Shown: positions 42,771 to 51,845 of the stretch, one piece after another | How positions within the stretch are numbered: the stretch's first letter is position 1 | Layout of the letters: every line of letters begins with the position of its first letter | Origin: CAZNOG01 sp964574635 | GTDB taxonomy: Bacteria; Bacteroidota; Bacteroidia; Flavobacteriales_D; Cryomorphaceae | Assembly: GCA_964574635.1 (NCBI GenBank) | Contig: CAZNOG010000001.1 | Coordinates: 186,001 to 250,000, forward strand | DNA: 64,000 bases | Reading direction: 5' to 3' | Notes under the pieces: model-generated | What the model was told of the DNA's origin: nothing | The model's input: the letters and a program-made list of their open reading frames with translations, nothing else | Database searches by the model: none | Position numbers and translations under genes: made by a program

Positions 42771-43238
42771 TCAAAAAGAAATTTCATCGTCGTAATCGAA
42801 ACCGAAGCGCTTCGACAGCAGCATGGATTTGGCGCGCAGGTTTCCTTCCGCCCGAAGGTGCACTCGGCGTTTCAAGGCCGCCCCGGCGAGGATGGGAATC
42901 AATCGCACTCCGTCTCCGTCGAATTCCGCTTCCACCCGTGCTTCCACGTTTCCGTCGAATCGCGCGGGAATCACCACCGGCCGGCTGAGTTTTGCGTCAC
43001 CCGCTTTTCGACCTTCCAAATGGATTTCCGCATCGGTGGAGGTGACTTTTATCCAGTGTGCGTTCGGGTTGACCACGTGTATGGTGGCCGTGAACTCCAC
43101 GCCTTTGCGGTCCAATCGGTTGATTTCTACTTTCCTCACCTGCCTTACTTCGACGTCCTGAAAATTGCACGCGCCGAGCAGCGGAAGGACGGCCGCGATG
43201 AACAGCCACCGAAGGGCCTTACTTGGTGAGGTCTTCAA
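42771..43238 (-). CDS. LEA14-like lipoprotein
   Basis: 155 residues with a lipoprotein signal (FIAAVLPLLGAC, lipobox Cys near residue 24) and a single beta-sandwich LEA14/WHy-like domain: VEINRLDRKGVEFTATIHV, NPNAHWIKVTSTDAEIHLEG. Such small lipoproteins are common in Bacteroidota and have no settled function. The start is a TTG at 43238 overlapping the end of the peptidase gene by 20 bases; no ATG or GTG lies before the signal sequence, so the start is uncertain. Confidence 0.72.
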   Translation of the reverse strand: MKTSPSKALRWLFIAAVLPLLGACNFQDVEVRQVRKVEINRLDRKGVEFTATIHVVNPNAHWIKVTSTDAEIHLEGRKAGDAKLSRPVVIPARFDGNVEARVEAEFDGDGVRLIPILAGAALKRRVHLRAEGNLRAKSMLLSKRFGFDYDDEISF

Positions 43239-44589
43239 AATACTTGTAAAACCACGTGATGGTCTCGATGCCTTTATAGTAATTGAACAACCCGTAATTT
43301 TCGTTGGGCGAGTGGATCTTGTTGCTGTCCAACCCGAATCCCATCAAGATGGTGTTCGCGTCGAGAATGGATTCGAACAGCGACACGATGGGAATGGATC
43401 CTCCTCCGCGCACGGGAATGGGTTTCTTACCGAAACTCTTTTCCATGGCCATTTCGGCGGCGCGGTAAGCCGGCGAGTCGATGGGGGTCACAACGGGATC
43501 ACCGCCGTGGTGTGGGGTTACCTTCACGTGTACCCACTCCGGGGCGATGGATTCAAAGTGATTCTTGAACAACTCCGTTATCGCATCGGGCTTTTGGTTG
43601 GGCACCAATCGCATGGATATTTTGGCGTGCGCTTTCGAGGGCAAAACGGTTTTGGCGCCGGGAGCGGTGTAACCTCCCCAGATGCCGTTCACGTCCAAGG
43701 TGGGACGGATGGAGGCGCGCTCCAGCGTCGTGTACCCTTTCTCGCCCTTCACTGCCTTGATACCCAAGTCGCGCTTGTATTCCTCTTCGTCAAAGGGGGC
43801 CTGATTCATCTTTTCCCTCTCTTCGGCCGACACCGTTTCCACGTCGTCGTAAAATCCCGGGATGGTGATTCTGCCGTCTTCATCCTGCAGGGATGCGATC
43901 ATCCGGGCCAGCACGTTGATGGGATTGGCCACGGCCCCTCCGTAAATCCCGCTGTGGAGGTCGCGGTTGGGGCCCGTCACTTCCACTTCCACGTAACTCA
44001 GCCCGCGCAAACCTACCGTAATGCTCGGAATGTCGTTGGCGATCATGGCCGTGTCGGATACCAATACCACGTCGGCGGCCAGCTTCTCTTTGTTTTTTTC
44101 CATGAAGGGGGCCAAGTTGTCCGAACCGACTTCTTCCTCCCCTTCGATCATGAATTTCACGTTGCAGGGCAGTGTGCCCGTTTTCATCATGGCCTCGAAG
44201 GCTTTCACGTGCATGTACATCTGGCCCTTGTCGTCGGCGGAGCCGCGGGCGATGATCAGATCGTCTTTGATCACCGGATCGAAAGGGGGAGAATCCCAAA
44301 GTTCCAACGGATCCGCTGGCTGCACGTCGTAATGGCCGTAAACCAAGACCGTGGGCAGGGCGGGGTCGAGGATCTTCTCCCCGTATACGATGGGGTGCCC
44401 CCCCGTTTCGCAGACTTCCGTGCGGTCGGCTCCCGCCTCCTTCAATCGATCGCGGACGTATTCCGCGGCGCGGCGAACGTCTTCCGCGTAAGAAGCGTCC
44501 GTGCTTACCGAAGGAATTCGCAATAATTCCAAAAGTTCGTCGAGAAACCTATCTTTATGCTGTCCGATGTATTTGATCGAGTTGTCCAT
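43219..44589 (-). CDS. M20-family dipeptidase
   Basis: A 456-residue zinc metallopeptidase of the M20 family (CNDP/PepV-like branch). Zinc-site and catalytic motifs: VYGHYDVQPADPLELW (His ligand and Asp), GSADDKGQMYMHVKAFE (Asp ligand), FMIEGEEEVGSDNL (catalytic Glu) and SDTAMIANDIPSITVGLRG, with the lid/dimerisation domain near residues 210-370 and a C-terminal RGGGSIPIV block. It hydrolyses dipeptides in the cytoplasm. A TATCTTTG promoter box lies at 44630-44637. Confidence 0.92.
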   Translation of the reverse strand: MDNSIKYIGQHKDRFLDELLELLRIPSVSTDASYAEDVRRAAEYVRDRLKEAGADRTEVCETGGHPIVYGEKILDPALPTVLVYGHYDVQPADPLELWDSPPFDPVIKDDLIIARGSADDKGQMYMHVKAFEAMMKTGTLPCNVKFMIEGEEEVGSDNLAPFMEKNKEKLAADVVLVSDTAMIANDIPSITVGLRGLSYVEVEVTGPNRDLHSGIYGGAVANPINVLARMIASLQDEDGRITIPGFYDDVETVSAEEREKMNQAPFDEEEYKRDLGIKAVKGEKGYTTLERASIRPTLDVNGIWGGYTAPGAKTVLPSKAHAKISMRLVPNQKPDAITELFKNHFESIAPEWVHVKVTPHHGGDPVVTPIDSPAYRAAEMAMEKSFGKKPIPVRGGGSIPIVSLFESILDANTILMGFGLDSNKIHSPNENYGLFNYYKGIETITWFYKYFEDLTK

Positions 44590-44629
44590 GGATGTATAGT
44601 TTTGGCCTTGTGCGGCGTGATGATGGCGG

Positions 44630-44637
44630 CAAAGATA
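44630..44637 (-). promoter_or_regulatory. -7 box for the M20 dipeptidase
   Basis: TATCTTTG on the minus strand, 40 bases before the ATG at 44589. Exact consensus match. Confidence 0.5.
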
Positions 44638-44761
44638 AAAACTATCCCCGCCTTCGTCGGCGAAACCGCCTTGGGAATCCGATGATCCACCCGGTTGAAG
44701 CGGGAAGTTCAGGCGGTGGGCAACTCACCGAAAAGATGCACGTCACTAGAATGCAAACCCA

Positions 44762-47488
44762 ATGAAACTTTGCCTTAACCTCTACCTATCCGATTCAATG
44801 AAAGCCAATCATCCCGTGTATAATTTCAAGGGTCTTTGTGTCCTCGCCGCCTTGTTTTTCTTTCTGGGCGGCCACCAGGTGAAAGCACAAGTGGAGGTCG
44901 ACATGACCATGACCGTCGAAGAGTTGGTTCAAAACGTCCTTCTCGGTAACGGAGTGGCCGTTTCGAACATTACTTTCAATGGACAGCCCGCCACCATTAA
45001 CCACAACCAGATCGCAAAATTCTCCGGCTCGAGCAACGTCGTGTCTTTCCCCGCCGGCCTTATGCTCGCCACGCAAGACGCGGAGTCTTTTATAACGTCG
45101 GGATTTACAGCGGGAGACAATTTAACCAACGACCCCGACTTGATGGCGCTCTCCGGGCAGAACATGAACAATTGCGCCATCCTCGAATTCGATTTCGTGC
45201 CCAACGGCGATTCCTTGGAGTTCAGGTATGTATTCGCATCGAACGAATACCCCTCGTTTACATGCTCCGGCTTCAACGACGCCTTCGGTTTTTTCATCAG
45301 CGGACCGGGAATCACCGGGCCGTTTACCAATCAAGCGGAGAACATCGCCCTCATCCCCAACTCCAACACCCCCGTGGCGATCAACACGGTAAACTCCGGT
45401 ACCGCTTCCGGTTCTTATGATCCCCAGACTTGTGCAAACGCCAACCCCAACTGGGTGGAAGACAGCCAATATTTCGTGGATAACAACCCCCCCGCGGAAG
45501 GCGACATCCAAGTGCCGGGCATGACAACCACCCTCACCGCATACGCCAACGTCATTTGCGGCGAAACCTACCACATCAAGATCGCCATCGGAAACGCATC
45601 CGACCAAGCCCTGCACTCGGGCGTGTTCCTCGAGTCGGAATCCTTCTCTTCCAACTCCACCGTGCAAGTTCAACTTGACATCCCCGTCGGGGTGAACGAC
45701 TCCACCCTCTACGAAGGTTGTGGTACCGCCACCCTGCAGTTCATCCGACCTTCGGCCAGCCAGGCCATCCAAGAAACGGCCTACCTCGACATCGGAGGTT
45801 CGGCGATCAACGGCGTGGACTACATCCCCGCGCTTCCCGACAGCGTCGTATTCCCCGACGGCGTCGATACGGTCACTTACGTAGTGTCCGCTCCGTACGA
45901 CGGCGTGGTCGAAGGCTTGGAAACCGTACATATCGTCATCACCAACATCGCCTCGGATTGCTCGGGACAAGAATTGACTTCGGAGTTTACCTTTTACATA
46001 CGGGAACCCGATCCACTCGAAGTCACGGGCTTCGACGGAGAATTGATGGATTGCAATGACGACATCGAACTTTATCCCACCGTTTCGGGAGGATACGGCG
46101 AATACGGCTACAGTTGGACCAACGGGGCGACCAGCGATACCATCACGGTTTCGCCCGGTTTCACGACAACGTATTTCGTCACCGTTTCGGATACCTGCGG
46201 CGTCAGTCCCTTGGTAGCCGGATTCAACGTGGAGGTGCCGGTGTATCCGCCCGTCAACGTCACCCTTCCCCCGGATACCGTGGTGGAGGTCTGCGACGTC
46301 ACCGTGCCCATCTCCGCGCAAACCACCGGTGGCTTCGGTCAGTACCACTACAGATGGTACCACGACGGAACGCTGATCAGCCAACAGTCCAGTATCAACT
46401 TCTTCGTCGAACAAACCTCCGAAATCGTTCTGGTGGTACACGACGATTGCGGTGCGCTGGCCTCGGATACCATGCACGTAAGTCTTTCGGACGTCGAACT
46501 GACGACTTTCCTGCCCGACGGCTACGTGTCGAATTCCTGCATGGAGACCATCATGCTCCCGGTCATCGCGGAAGGCGGTATCGGTGACCTGACATTCTTT
46601 TGGTCGGTTGACGGGGTGCCGCAGGATACCTCGCACAACCTGTACTTCAACTACCACCCGTCCATGGGGCAAAACGTGGTTGTCAAAACCAAAGACTACT
46701 GCAACAATATCCGAACCGACAGCACCTACATCGATTTCCAATTCCCCGAGGTGGGTTTGAAAACCACCGCCGACACTTCCATCTGCGTGGGCGGAACCGC
46801 CGTGCTGCACGCTCAAGCGGTCGGCGGTTCGGGCAACTTCAAGTACACGTGGAACTCCGCGCCGGATTCTTCCACCACTCTGACCGTACGACCCTCAACC
46901 GACCGGAATTACTACGTTCAAGTGACGGATACCTGCGGTATGAGTGCCGAAGAAATGATTCACGTCCGAATTCGAGAGGTGAAAGCCGATTTTGATTATG
47001 AGTACGTCGATTATTACGGACTGAAACTGACCAATTACTCCAGGGGAGAAGATTTGCAATACCTCTGGGACTTCGGAGACGGCAGTCGCTCCAATGAGAA
47101 GGACCCCGTGCACCACTACTCCGGACTGAATAAGTACCGGGTGGTTTTGACGGCCATGGATCCCGTCGGCTGCTCTTCCAAGGCCACGTTCCTCACCGAA
47201 CCCCCCTCGGAGATATTCATCCCCAATGCGTTTACCCCGAATGGCGACGGGTACAACGACAGTTTCGGAATCATAGCGGAAAACGTCACGGAGTTCCAAA
47301 TCTGGATTTACGACCGCTTCGGAAATCAAGTGTTCTATTCCGATGATCCCGACATGAGGTGGAACGGATCGTACGAAGGCGGTGAATATTACAGCTCTTC
47401 GTCGGTCTACAATTACCGCATCAGATACAAGGGCGAACTCAAGGAAGACGCCGTCGAAATTACGGGCTTTGTCACTTTGATCCGTTAA
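44762..47488 (+). CDS. Choice-of-anchor-L domain surface protein with type B T9SS domain (1)
   Basis: 908 residues. Signal peptide best read from the second ATG at 44798 (MKANHPVYNFKGLCVLAALF..); the longer start at 44762 adds 12 residues. The N-terminal choice-of-anchor-L domain (about 45-290) contains MLATQDAESF, MNNCAILEFDFVPNGDSLEF, FASNEYPSFTCSGFNDAFGF and VAINTVNSGTASGSYDPQTC. It is followed by a Calx-beta-like stretch, Ig-like repeats, a PKD domain (YLWDFGDGSRSNEKDPVHHY) and the type B domain (PNAFTPNGDGYNDSFGI, YDRFGNQVFYS). Exported by T9SS to the surface; ligand unknown. Its closest relative here is the next gene, 35 bases downstream. No PorP/SprF gene is adjacent. Confidence 0.88.
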   Translation: MKLCLNLYLSDSMKANHPVYNFKGLCVLAALFFFLGGHQVKAQVEVDMTMTVEELVQNVLLGNGVAVSNITFNGQPATINHNQIAKFSGSSNVVSFPAGLMLATQDAESFITSGFTAGDNLTNDPDLMALSGQNMNNCAILEFDFVPNGDSLEFRYVFASNEYPSFTCSGFNDAFGFFISGPGITGPFTNQAENIALIPNSNTPVAINTVNSGTASGSYDPQTCANANPNWVEDSQYFVDNNPPAEGDIQVPGMTTTLTAYANVICGETYHIKIAIGNASDQALHSGVFLESESFSSNSTVQVQLDIPVGVNDSTLYEGCGTATLQFIRPSASQAIQETAYLDIGGSAINGVDYIPALPDSVVFPDGVDTVTYVVSAPYDGVVEGLETVHIVITNIASDCSGQELTSEFTFYIREPDPLEVTGFDGELMDCNDDIELYPTVSGGYGEYGYSWTNGATSDTITVSPGFTTTYFVTVSDTCGVSPLVAGFNVEVPVYPPVNVTLPPDTVVEVCDVTVPISAQTTGGFGQYHYRWYHDGTLISQQSSINFFVEQTSEIVLVVHDDCGALASDTMHVSLSDVELTTFLPDGYVSNSCMETIMLPVIAEGGIGDLTFFWSVDGVPQDTSHNLYFNYHPSMGQNVVVKTKDYCNNIRTDSTYIDFQFPEVGLKTTADTSICVGGTAVLHAQAVGGSGNFKYTWNSAPDSSTTLTVRPSTDRNYYVQVTDTCGMSAEEMIHVRIREVKADFDYEYVDYYGLKLTNYSRGEDLQYLWDFGDGSRSNEKDPVHHYSGLNKYRVVLTAMDPVGCSSKATFLTEPPSEIFIPNAFTPNGDGYNDSFGIIAENVTEFQIWIYDRFGNQVFYSDDPDMRWNGSYEGGEYYSSSSVYNYRIRYKGELKEDAVEITGFVTLIR

Positions 47489-47523
47489 CTTACCTTCACG
47501 ATCTCTTTTAACACAACCCAATC

Positions 47524-49815
47524 ATGAATCTCCTCACCCGAATAACTCTCTTCCCGGCATTGGCCTTACTGCCCTTTGTGGGTATCGGTCAAGCCGACGT
47601 ATCCATAGACAATACACTGACCGTTGAGCAATTGGTAAACGAGTACCTCCTCGGTGGCGGCGTTACCGCGACGAACATCACTTTCAACGGGCAGCCCGCC
47701 GATCAGGTGTACATCCAAGCCGGTTTGTTCGAAGGCCCGAGCGAGGTCGTGTCTTTCGATCAGGGTGTGGTGCTGGCCACCAGCCACGTGGACCACGTTC
47801 TCACCGGGAGTTCCGGCGGAGCAACGCCGAGTATTTCCGATCCTGACTTGGTCATTATTGCGGGGCAGAGCATAAACAACGCCGCGATTCTGGAGTTTGA
47901 CTTCGTCGTCAACTCCGACTCCATCAAATTCAATTACGTCTTTGCTTCGGACGAGTATCCATCGTTTACCTGCAGTAGTTACAATGATCCGTTCGGGTTT
48001 TTCATTAGCGGACCGGGCATTGACGGAGGCGGGGTGTTCCAAAACAACGCCCAAAACATCGCCCTAATTCCCGGCACCGATACCCCTGTGGCCATTAACA
48101 CCGTAAATTCGGGCACGGCTTCCGGTGGTTATGATCCGCAAACCTGCGCACAAGCCAACCCCGACTGGGTGGAACACAGCCAACTTTATTTTCAGCAAAA
48201 TTCAAACCCCGGACCCAACGAAGTGTCCTATCCGGGCATGACGACCACGTTGACGGCTCTTGCAGCTGTTCAATGCGGGGAGCAGTACCACATCAAAATG
48301 GCCATTGGAAACGCCCTCGACCAAGGATTCCAATCGGGCGTGTTTCTGGAAGCCGGCTCTTTTACCTCTTTCGGTGAGATTTACGTCGACTTCAGCCCGG
48401 TGTTCAATGAAGGGGGAACGGTGAGTCAGGAAGAATTCGCGAATGTGATCGTGGCGGGTTGCACGGCCCCCGAGTTTCAAATTTCCAGACCGGCCGGCGC
48501 CACCATTCACAATTTGGAATTCGCGTACGGCGGAACCGCGCAAGAGGGCGTCGATTTCGTTTTCGACGGGGAGTTCCCTACCTACTTTCCCGACGGTATC
48601 GATACCTTGTACTTCGTGATCAATACCATCAATCCCGACATTACCGACACCCTGTACTTTGAATTGTACAGCATCTTCGAAAGCTGTTCTTCCGTTGATA
48701 CCATCGTGTCGAGTATTCCAATTATTCCTCCCCCCGAGATCCTGCTCGAGTTTGAGAACACCGAGTATTTCTGCCCCATCGATTCGGTGGTGGTATCGGT
48801 CGAAGCTTCGAATGCACTCGAGCCCTATGAATACACTTGGGAAGATTTCGGCGAGGGCCAAGGTCACTTCATTCCCATCCCCCAAGGCGCCGAATACTAC
48901 GTGGTGTCAGTCACCGATGCCTGCGGCTACAACACGACGGTCGACAGCGTCCTGGTCACGAACAGCATTCCTCCGCCCCTGACGGCCAATATAGACCCCT
49001 TCAACGATCCATCATGCCCGAGCGAAGCGGTGAATTTCCACGCATCCATAACGGGGGGCCTCGGTGAGTACTATATCTCCTGGGCGGATGGCATCGGCCA
49101 AACTTGGGGCAATGGCTTGCCCGACGCATCGTCCAGTTACGTATTCCCCACCGAGGTATACGTAAATGTCATGGACTCCTGCGGCACAATAGTCGGCGAT
49201 ACCGTACTGGTCAACGTCCCCCAATTCGAAGACATCACCGTGGATTTCAAACCGCTGAACAACCACTGCCCCGACGGCAGCGTGGAACTGTCCGCCGATG
49301 TGAAAGGCGGTGGCGGTGACAATATTGTATACTGGAACATCGCCGATAACGATGGGCAATTCGCGACCGGATACGGCCCCAACGACAACCCCTCGTATTT
49401 TATTCCCGAACCCGGCATGAACCGCGTCACCTTCGAAGTGAACGATCGGTGCTACCGCGAAATGCTCTTCGGCGATTACAACAACGTCTACGAAGAAGAT
49501 TCATTGATGCTTCCCGTCATCGACCTCACCGCCTTGCCGAACGTTTTGACCCCCAATGGCGACAACAAGAACGAGGCCTTCATCGTGCCGGGCATCAACA
49601 TGTTCGAGGACGCACGTGTCGAGTTCTATGACCGATGGGGCAAAATGGTTTTCGAAGCGAGCACATACACCGCCGGTGACGCCGAGCAAAACATCCCCGA
49701 AGGCGCATTTACCGCCAAAGACTTGTCGGACGGTACCTACTTTTACGTCGTCAACGTGAACAGCGGGGAATGCACCCGTTCGGGACAGCTCGAAGTATTG
49801 AGCGGAGGCATGTAA
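47524..49815 (+). CDS. Choice-of-anchor-L domain surface protein with type B T9SS domain (2)
   Basis: 763 residues with signal peptide (ITLFPALALLPFVGIGQ), a choice-of-anchor-L domain nearly parallel to the upstream protein (NAAILEFDFVVNSDSIKFNY, FASDEYPSFTCSSYNDPFGF, VAINTVNSGTASGGYDPQTC), Ig-like segments and a C-terminal type B domain (PNVLTPNGDNKNEAFIVPG, FYDRWGKMVFEAS). Unlike its partner it lacks a clear PKD domain, so the tandem pair arose by duplication with later change of the C-terminal half. It has no neighbouring PorP/SprF gene and would depend on one encoded elsewhere. Confidence 0.87.
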   Translation: MNLLTRITLFPALALLPFVGIGQADVSIDNTLTVEQLVNEYLLGGGVTATNITFNGQPADQVYIQAGLFEGPSEVVSFDQGVVLATSHVDHVLTGSSGGATPSISDPDLVIIAGQSINNAAILEFDFVVNSDSIKFNYVFASDEYPSFTCSSYNDPFGFFISGPGIDGGGVFQNNAQNIALIPGTDTPVAINTVNSGTASGGYDPQTCAQANPDWVEHSQLYFQQNSNPGPNEVSYPGMTTTLTALAAVQCGEQYHIKMAIGNALDQGFQSGVFLEAGSFTSFGEIYVDFSPVFNEGGTVSQEEFANVIVAGCTAPEFQISRPAGATIHNLEFAYGGTAQEGVDFVFDGEFPTYFPDGIDTLYFVINTINPDITDTLYFELYSIFESCSSVDTIVSSIPIIPPPEILLEFENTEYFCPIDSVVVSVEASNALEPYEYTWEDFGEGQGHFIPIPQGAEYYVVSVTDACGYNTTVDSVLVTNSIPPPLTANIDPFNDPSCPSEAVNFHASITGGLGEYYISWADGIGQTWGNGLPDASSSYVFPTEVYVNVMDSCGTIVGDTVLVNVPQFEDITVDFKPLNNHCPDGSVELSADVKGGGGDNIVYWNIADNDGQFATGYGPNDNPSYFIPEPGMNRVTFEVNDRCYREMLFGDYNNVYEEDSLMLPVIDLTALPNVLTPNGDNKNEAFIVPGINMFEDARVEFYDRWGKMVFEASTYTAGDAEQNIPEGAFTAKDLSDGTYFYVVNVNSGECTRSGQLEVLSGGM

Positions 49816-49839
49816 AGGAAAAGTCCCGGGAAGTTTTGG

Positions 49840-49852
49840 GTTTTTGTGGGTG
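49840..49852 (+). repeat. 13-mer repeat GTTTTTGTGGGTG, copy 5
   Basis: Exact copy followed by AGACTCGGTCTC, which itself can form a GAGAC/GTCTC hairpin. It lies 25 bases after the stop of the second choice-of-anchor-L gene, in the same orientation. Confidence 0.7.
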
Positions 49853-49893
49853 AGACTCGGTCTCCGCAAAATGCCCTGAAGAGCCAAAACGAC

Positions 49894-50829
49894 TTATTCG
49901 GAAACAGTACGGGGGAGCAATACCGCAAAGGTTGCTCCCCCTTCTTTTTCATTTGCCACGGATACGCGGCCGCCCAGCGCGGTGGTCAGTTCCCTCACGA
50001 TATACAGGCCCAAACCGGTGCCCTTGCGTTTTCGCGTGTCCTCGTTGCCCGAGCGGTAAAACATGTCGAAAATCCTCGCTTCTTCCCCCTCGGTGATGCC
50101 CGGACCACTGTCGCCCACTACGAGCAAGACGTTCTTCCCATCCGGTCGGAGCGACACGCGCACCTCGCCGCCTCCACCGTATTTCACGGCGTTGTCCAGG
50201 AGATTTATCACGATGGAGGTATACGCCTGCTTGTCGGTCTCCACCCACAAATCCGGGGCGATGTCCGTCACCACGGCTTGAGAAGAACGGTAGGGGTCTA
50301 CGAGGGTGTTCGTCAGTTCAGACAGATCTAAGTCCTCGGCCACCGGGGGTATTTCCCCCCTTTCGATTCTCGCGGCCAGCAGCACGTTGTCGATCAACGC
50401 GTGAAGCCTCTCGGTGTTGGCCAGCGCATTGGACTCGACCTCCAGGCGCTTTTCCGGGCTGAGGTCGCCCCGCTTTTGAAGCGTTTGTATGGCCAGTTTA
50501 ATCCCCGACAATGGGGTTTTCAGCTCGTGGGTCACCGAGAGCAAAAAGTTCCTTTGCTGTCTCGCCATCCCGATCTCCCGGGATATGGCGCGTTGCATGA
50601 TGAACAGCCCCACGCACAACAAGATCAGGAAGACCCCGCCCTCGCCGATGATCATCCATATTTTCGACGAAACCACTTCCGCGCCGTTGGGGGCGTAATG
50701 TGCCTTCATCAAATCGATGAGCAGGTAAGCCCACCAGGAAAACTGCAGACAGATATAGCCCACCAGAACGTAGAACAAAACGTTGACCCGTCTTTGGTTT
50801 TTCAGCCTGCGCATGGTCGCCCTTCGCAT
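49894..50829 (-). CDS. Orphan sensor histidine kinase
   Basis: 311 residues: two N-terminal membrane helices (about 17-40 and 58-78) enclosing a short loop, no PAS or HAMP domain recognised, then HisKA with the phospho-acceptor His101 in LLSVTHELKTPLSG, and a HATPase domain with INLLDNAVKYGGGGEV (N box), VVGDSGPGI (G1) and GTGLGLYIVREL (G2). A membrane-bound histidine kinase whose cognate response regulator is not encoded nearby (the flanks are a surface-protein gene and a methyltransferase). An in-frame ATG at residue 6 is a possible alternative start. Confidence 0.9.
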   Translation of the reverse strand: MRRATMRRLKNQRRVNVLFYVLVGYICLQFSWWAYLLIDLMKAHYAPNGAEVVSSKIWMIIGEGGVFLILLCVGLFIMQRAISREIGMARQQRNFLLSVTHELKTPLSGIKLAIQTLQKRGDLSPEKRLEVESNALANTERLHALIDNVLLAARIERGEIPPVAEDLDLSELTNTLVDPYRSSQAVVTDIAPDLWVETDKQAYTSIVINLLDNAVKYGGGGEVRVSLRPDGKNVLLVVGDSGPGITEGEEARIFDMFYRSGNEDTRKRKGTGLGLYIVRELTTALGGRVSVANEKEGGATFAVLLPRTVSE

Positions 50830-50861
50830 GGTTTAAGGTGTGTTTCCATGAATGTATGCGG

Positions 50862-50869
50862 TAAAGATA
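50862..50869 (-). promoter_or_regulatory. -7 box for the histidine kinase
   Basis: TATCTTTA on the minus strand, 32 bases before the first possible ATG at 50829. Confidence 0.4.
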
Positions 50870-50917
50870 CACACCGCCGAGGGAGGAAGAATTTTGTGCG
50901 GGTCTTTGAATTTTGGA

Positions 50918-50925
50918 TACTTTTG
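50918..50925 (+). promoter_or_regulatory. Promoter for the methyltransferase gene
   Basis: TACTTTTG at 50918-50925 with a TTG at 50894-50896 spaced 21 bases upstream. The ATG follows at 50946. Confidence 0.45.
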
Positions 50926-50945
50926 GCCAAATCCAAGACTCCGGG

Positions 50946-51704
50946 ATGTATCGATTCCTGTTGAACAAACTTCCGCGACCCCTGCTTATCAAACTGAGCC
51001 ATGTGTTCGGCAAAGTGGCTCCCATCCTGTACCGGGGAAACGCGGTGGAATGCCCCATCTGCAAACACAGCTTCCGGAAGTTTCTACCATATGGATCCAA
51101 GGTGGCGTACCGCAAAAACGCCCTCTGCCCCTCCTGCTTGTCGTTGGAAAGGCACCGACTGCTGTGGCTCTTCCTCAACAAGCGCACGGATCTCTTCGGA
51201 AAGAAGAAGAAAATGCTGCACATCGCACCGGAACAGTGCTTCCACAAAAAATTCAAATCGTCCCGCAACATCGAGTATGTCACCGGCGACTTGGAATCTC
51301 CCTTGGCCGAATACCACTTCGATTTGCACGACATCCCCTTCGACGAAAACTCCTTCGACGTAGTGATGTGCAATCACGTGCTCGAACACGTGGAAGACGA
51401 CAGACAGTGCATGCGGGAGCTGTATCGCGTACTGAAACCCGGCGGCTGGGCCATCATGCAGGTTCCGATCGATTACTCACTCGAGGAGACCTATGAAGAT
51501 CCCACCATCGTCGATCCGGCGGAAAGGGAGAAGCATTTTCGGCAAAAAGACCACTTGAGACTCTACGGACGGGATTACGCGAAGCGACTCGCCGAGGCCG
51601 GTTTCGAAGTGAGCGCCGACGACTACGTGACCACCATCCACCCCGAATTGATCCGAAGATTTCGGTTGCATTCCGACGAATTGATTTATTACTTGCGGAA
51701 ATAA
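50946..51704 (+). CDS. Class I SAM-dependent methyltransferase with Cys-cluster N-terminus
   Basis: 252 residues. The N-terminal part has a CxxC...CxxC zinc-ribbon-like pattern (ECPICKHSFRKF .. NALCPSCLSLERH), followed by a methyltransferase core: LHIAPEQCF (motif I position), YVTGDLESPLAEYHFDLHDI, FDVVMCNHVLEHVEDDRQCM and VLKPGGWAIMQVPID. The EHV and PGG features place it in the Methyltransf_11 group. The substrate is unknown. Start: ATG at 50946 (MYRFLLNKLPR), after a TACTTTTG promoter box; an in-frame opening 11 codons earlier exists. Confidence 0.85.
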   Translation: MYRFLLNKLPRPLLIKLSHVFGKVAPILYRGNAVECPICKHSFRKFLPYGSKVAYRKNALCPSCLSLERHRLLWLFLNKRTDLFGKKKKMLHIAPEQCFHKKFKSSRNIEYVTGDLESPLAEYHFDLHDIPFDENSFDVVMCNHVLEHVEDDRQCMRELYRVLKPGGWAIMQVPIDYSLEETYEDPTIVDPAEREKHFRQKDHLRLYGRDYAKRLAEAGFEVSADDYVTTIHPELIRRFRLHSDELIYYLRK

Positions 51705-51732
51705 AAAAATCCCGTCGCTCGCGAACGGGATT
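51703..51732 (-). terminator. Rho-independent terminator for tRNA-Phe
   Basis: On the minus strand AATCCCGT-TCGCGAGCG-ACGGGATT followed by TTTTT. The arms are 51725-51732 and 51708-51715. It abuts the stop of the methyltransferase gene and could also end that transcript (A/T flanks on both sides). Confidence 0.8.
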
Positions 51733-51733
51733 C

Positions 51734-51809
51734 TGGTGGTGATGGACGGAATCGAACCGCCGACACAAGGATTTTCAGTCCTTTGCTCTACCGACTGAGC
51801 TACATCACC
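51734..51809 (-). tRNA. tRNA-Phe (anticodon GAA)
   Basis: A 76-nt cloverleaf including an encoded CCA (51734-51736). The acceptor GGTGATG (minus, 51803-51809) pairs with CATCACC (51738-51744). The anticodon stem AAGGA/TCCTT encloses loop CTGAAAA, anticodon GAA. The D arm GCTC..GAGC and T arm with TTCGATT are normal. A TATATTTG promoter box precedes and a hairpin terminator follows. Confidence 0.96.
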
Positions 51810-51823
51810 CGATTGGCAGGGCG

Positions 51824-51831
51824 CAAATATA
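51824..51831 (-). promoter_or_regulatory. -7 box for tRNA-Phe
   Basis: TATATTTG on the minus strand matches TAnnTTTG and lies 14 bases before the tRNA 5' end at 51809. Confidence 0.55.
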
Positions 51832-51845
51832 AAGTTTATTTGGAA

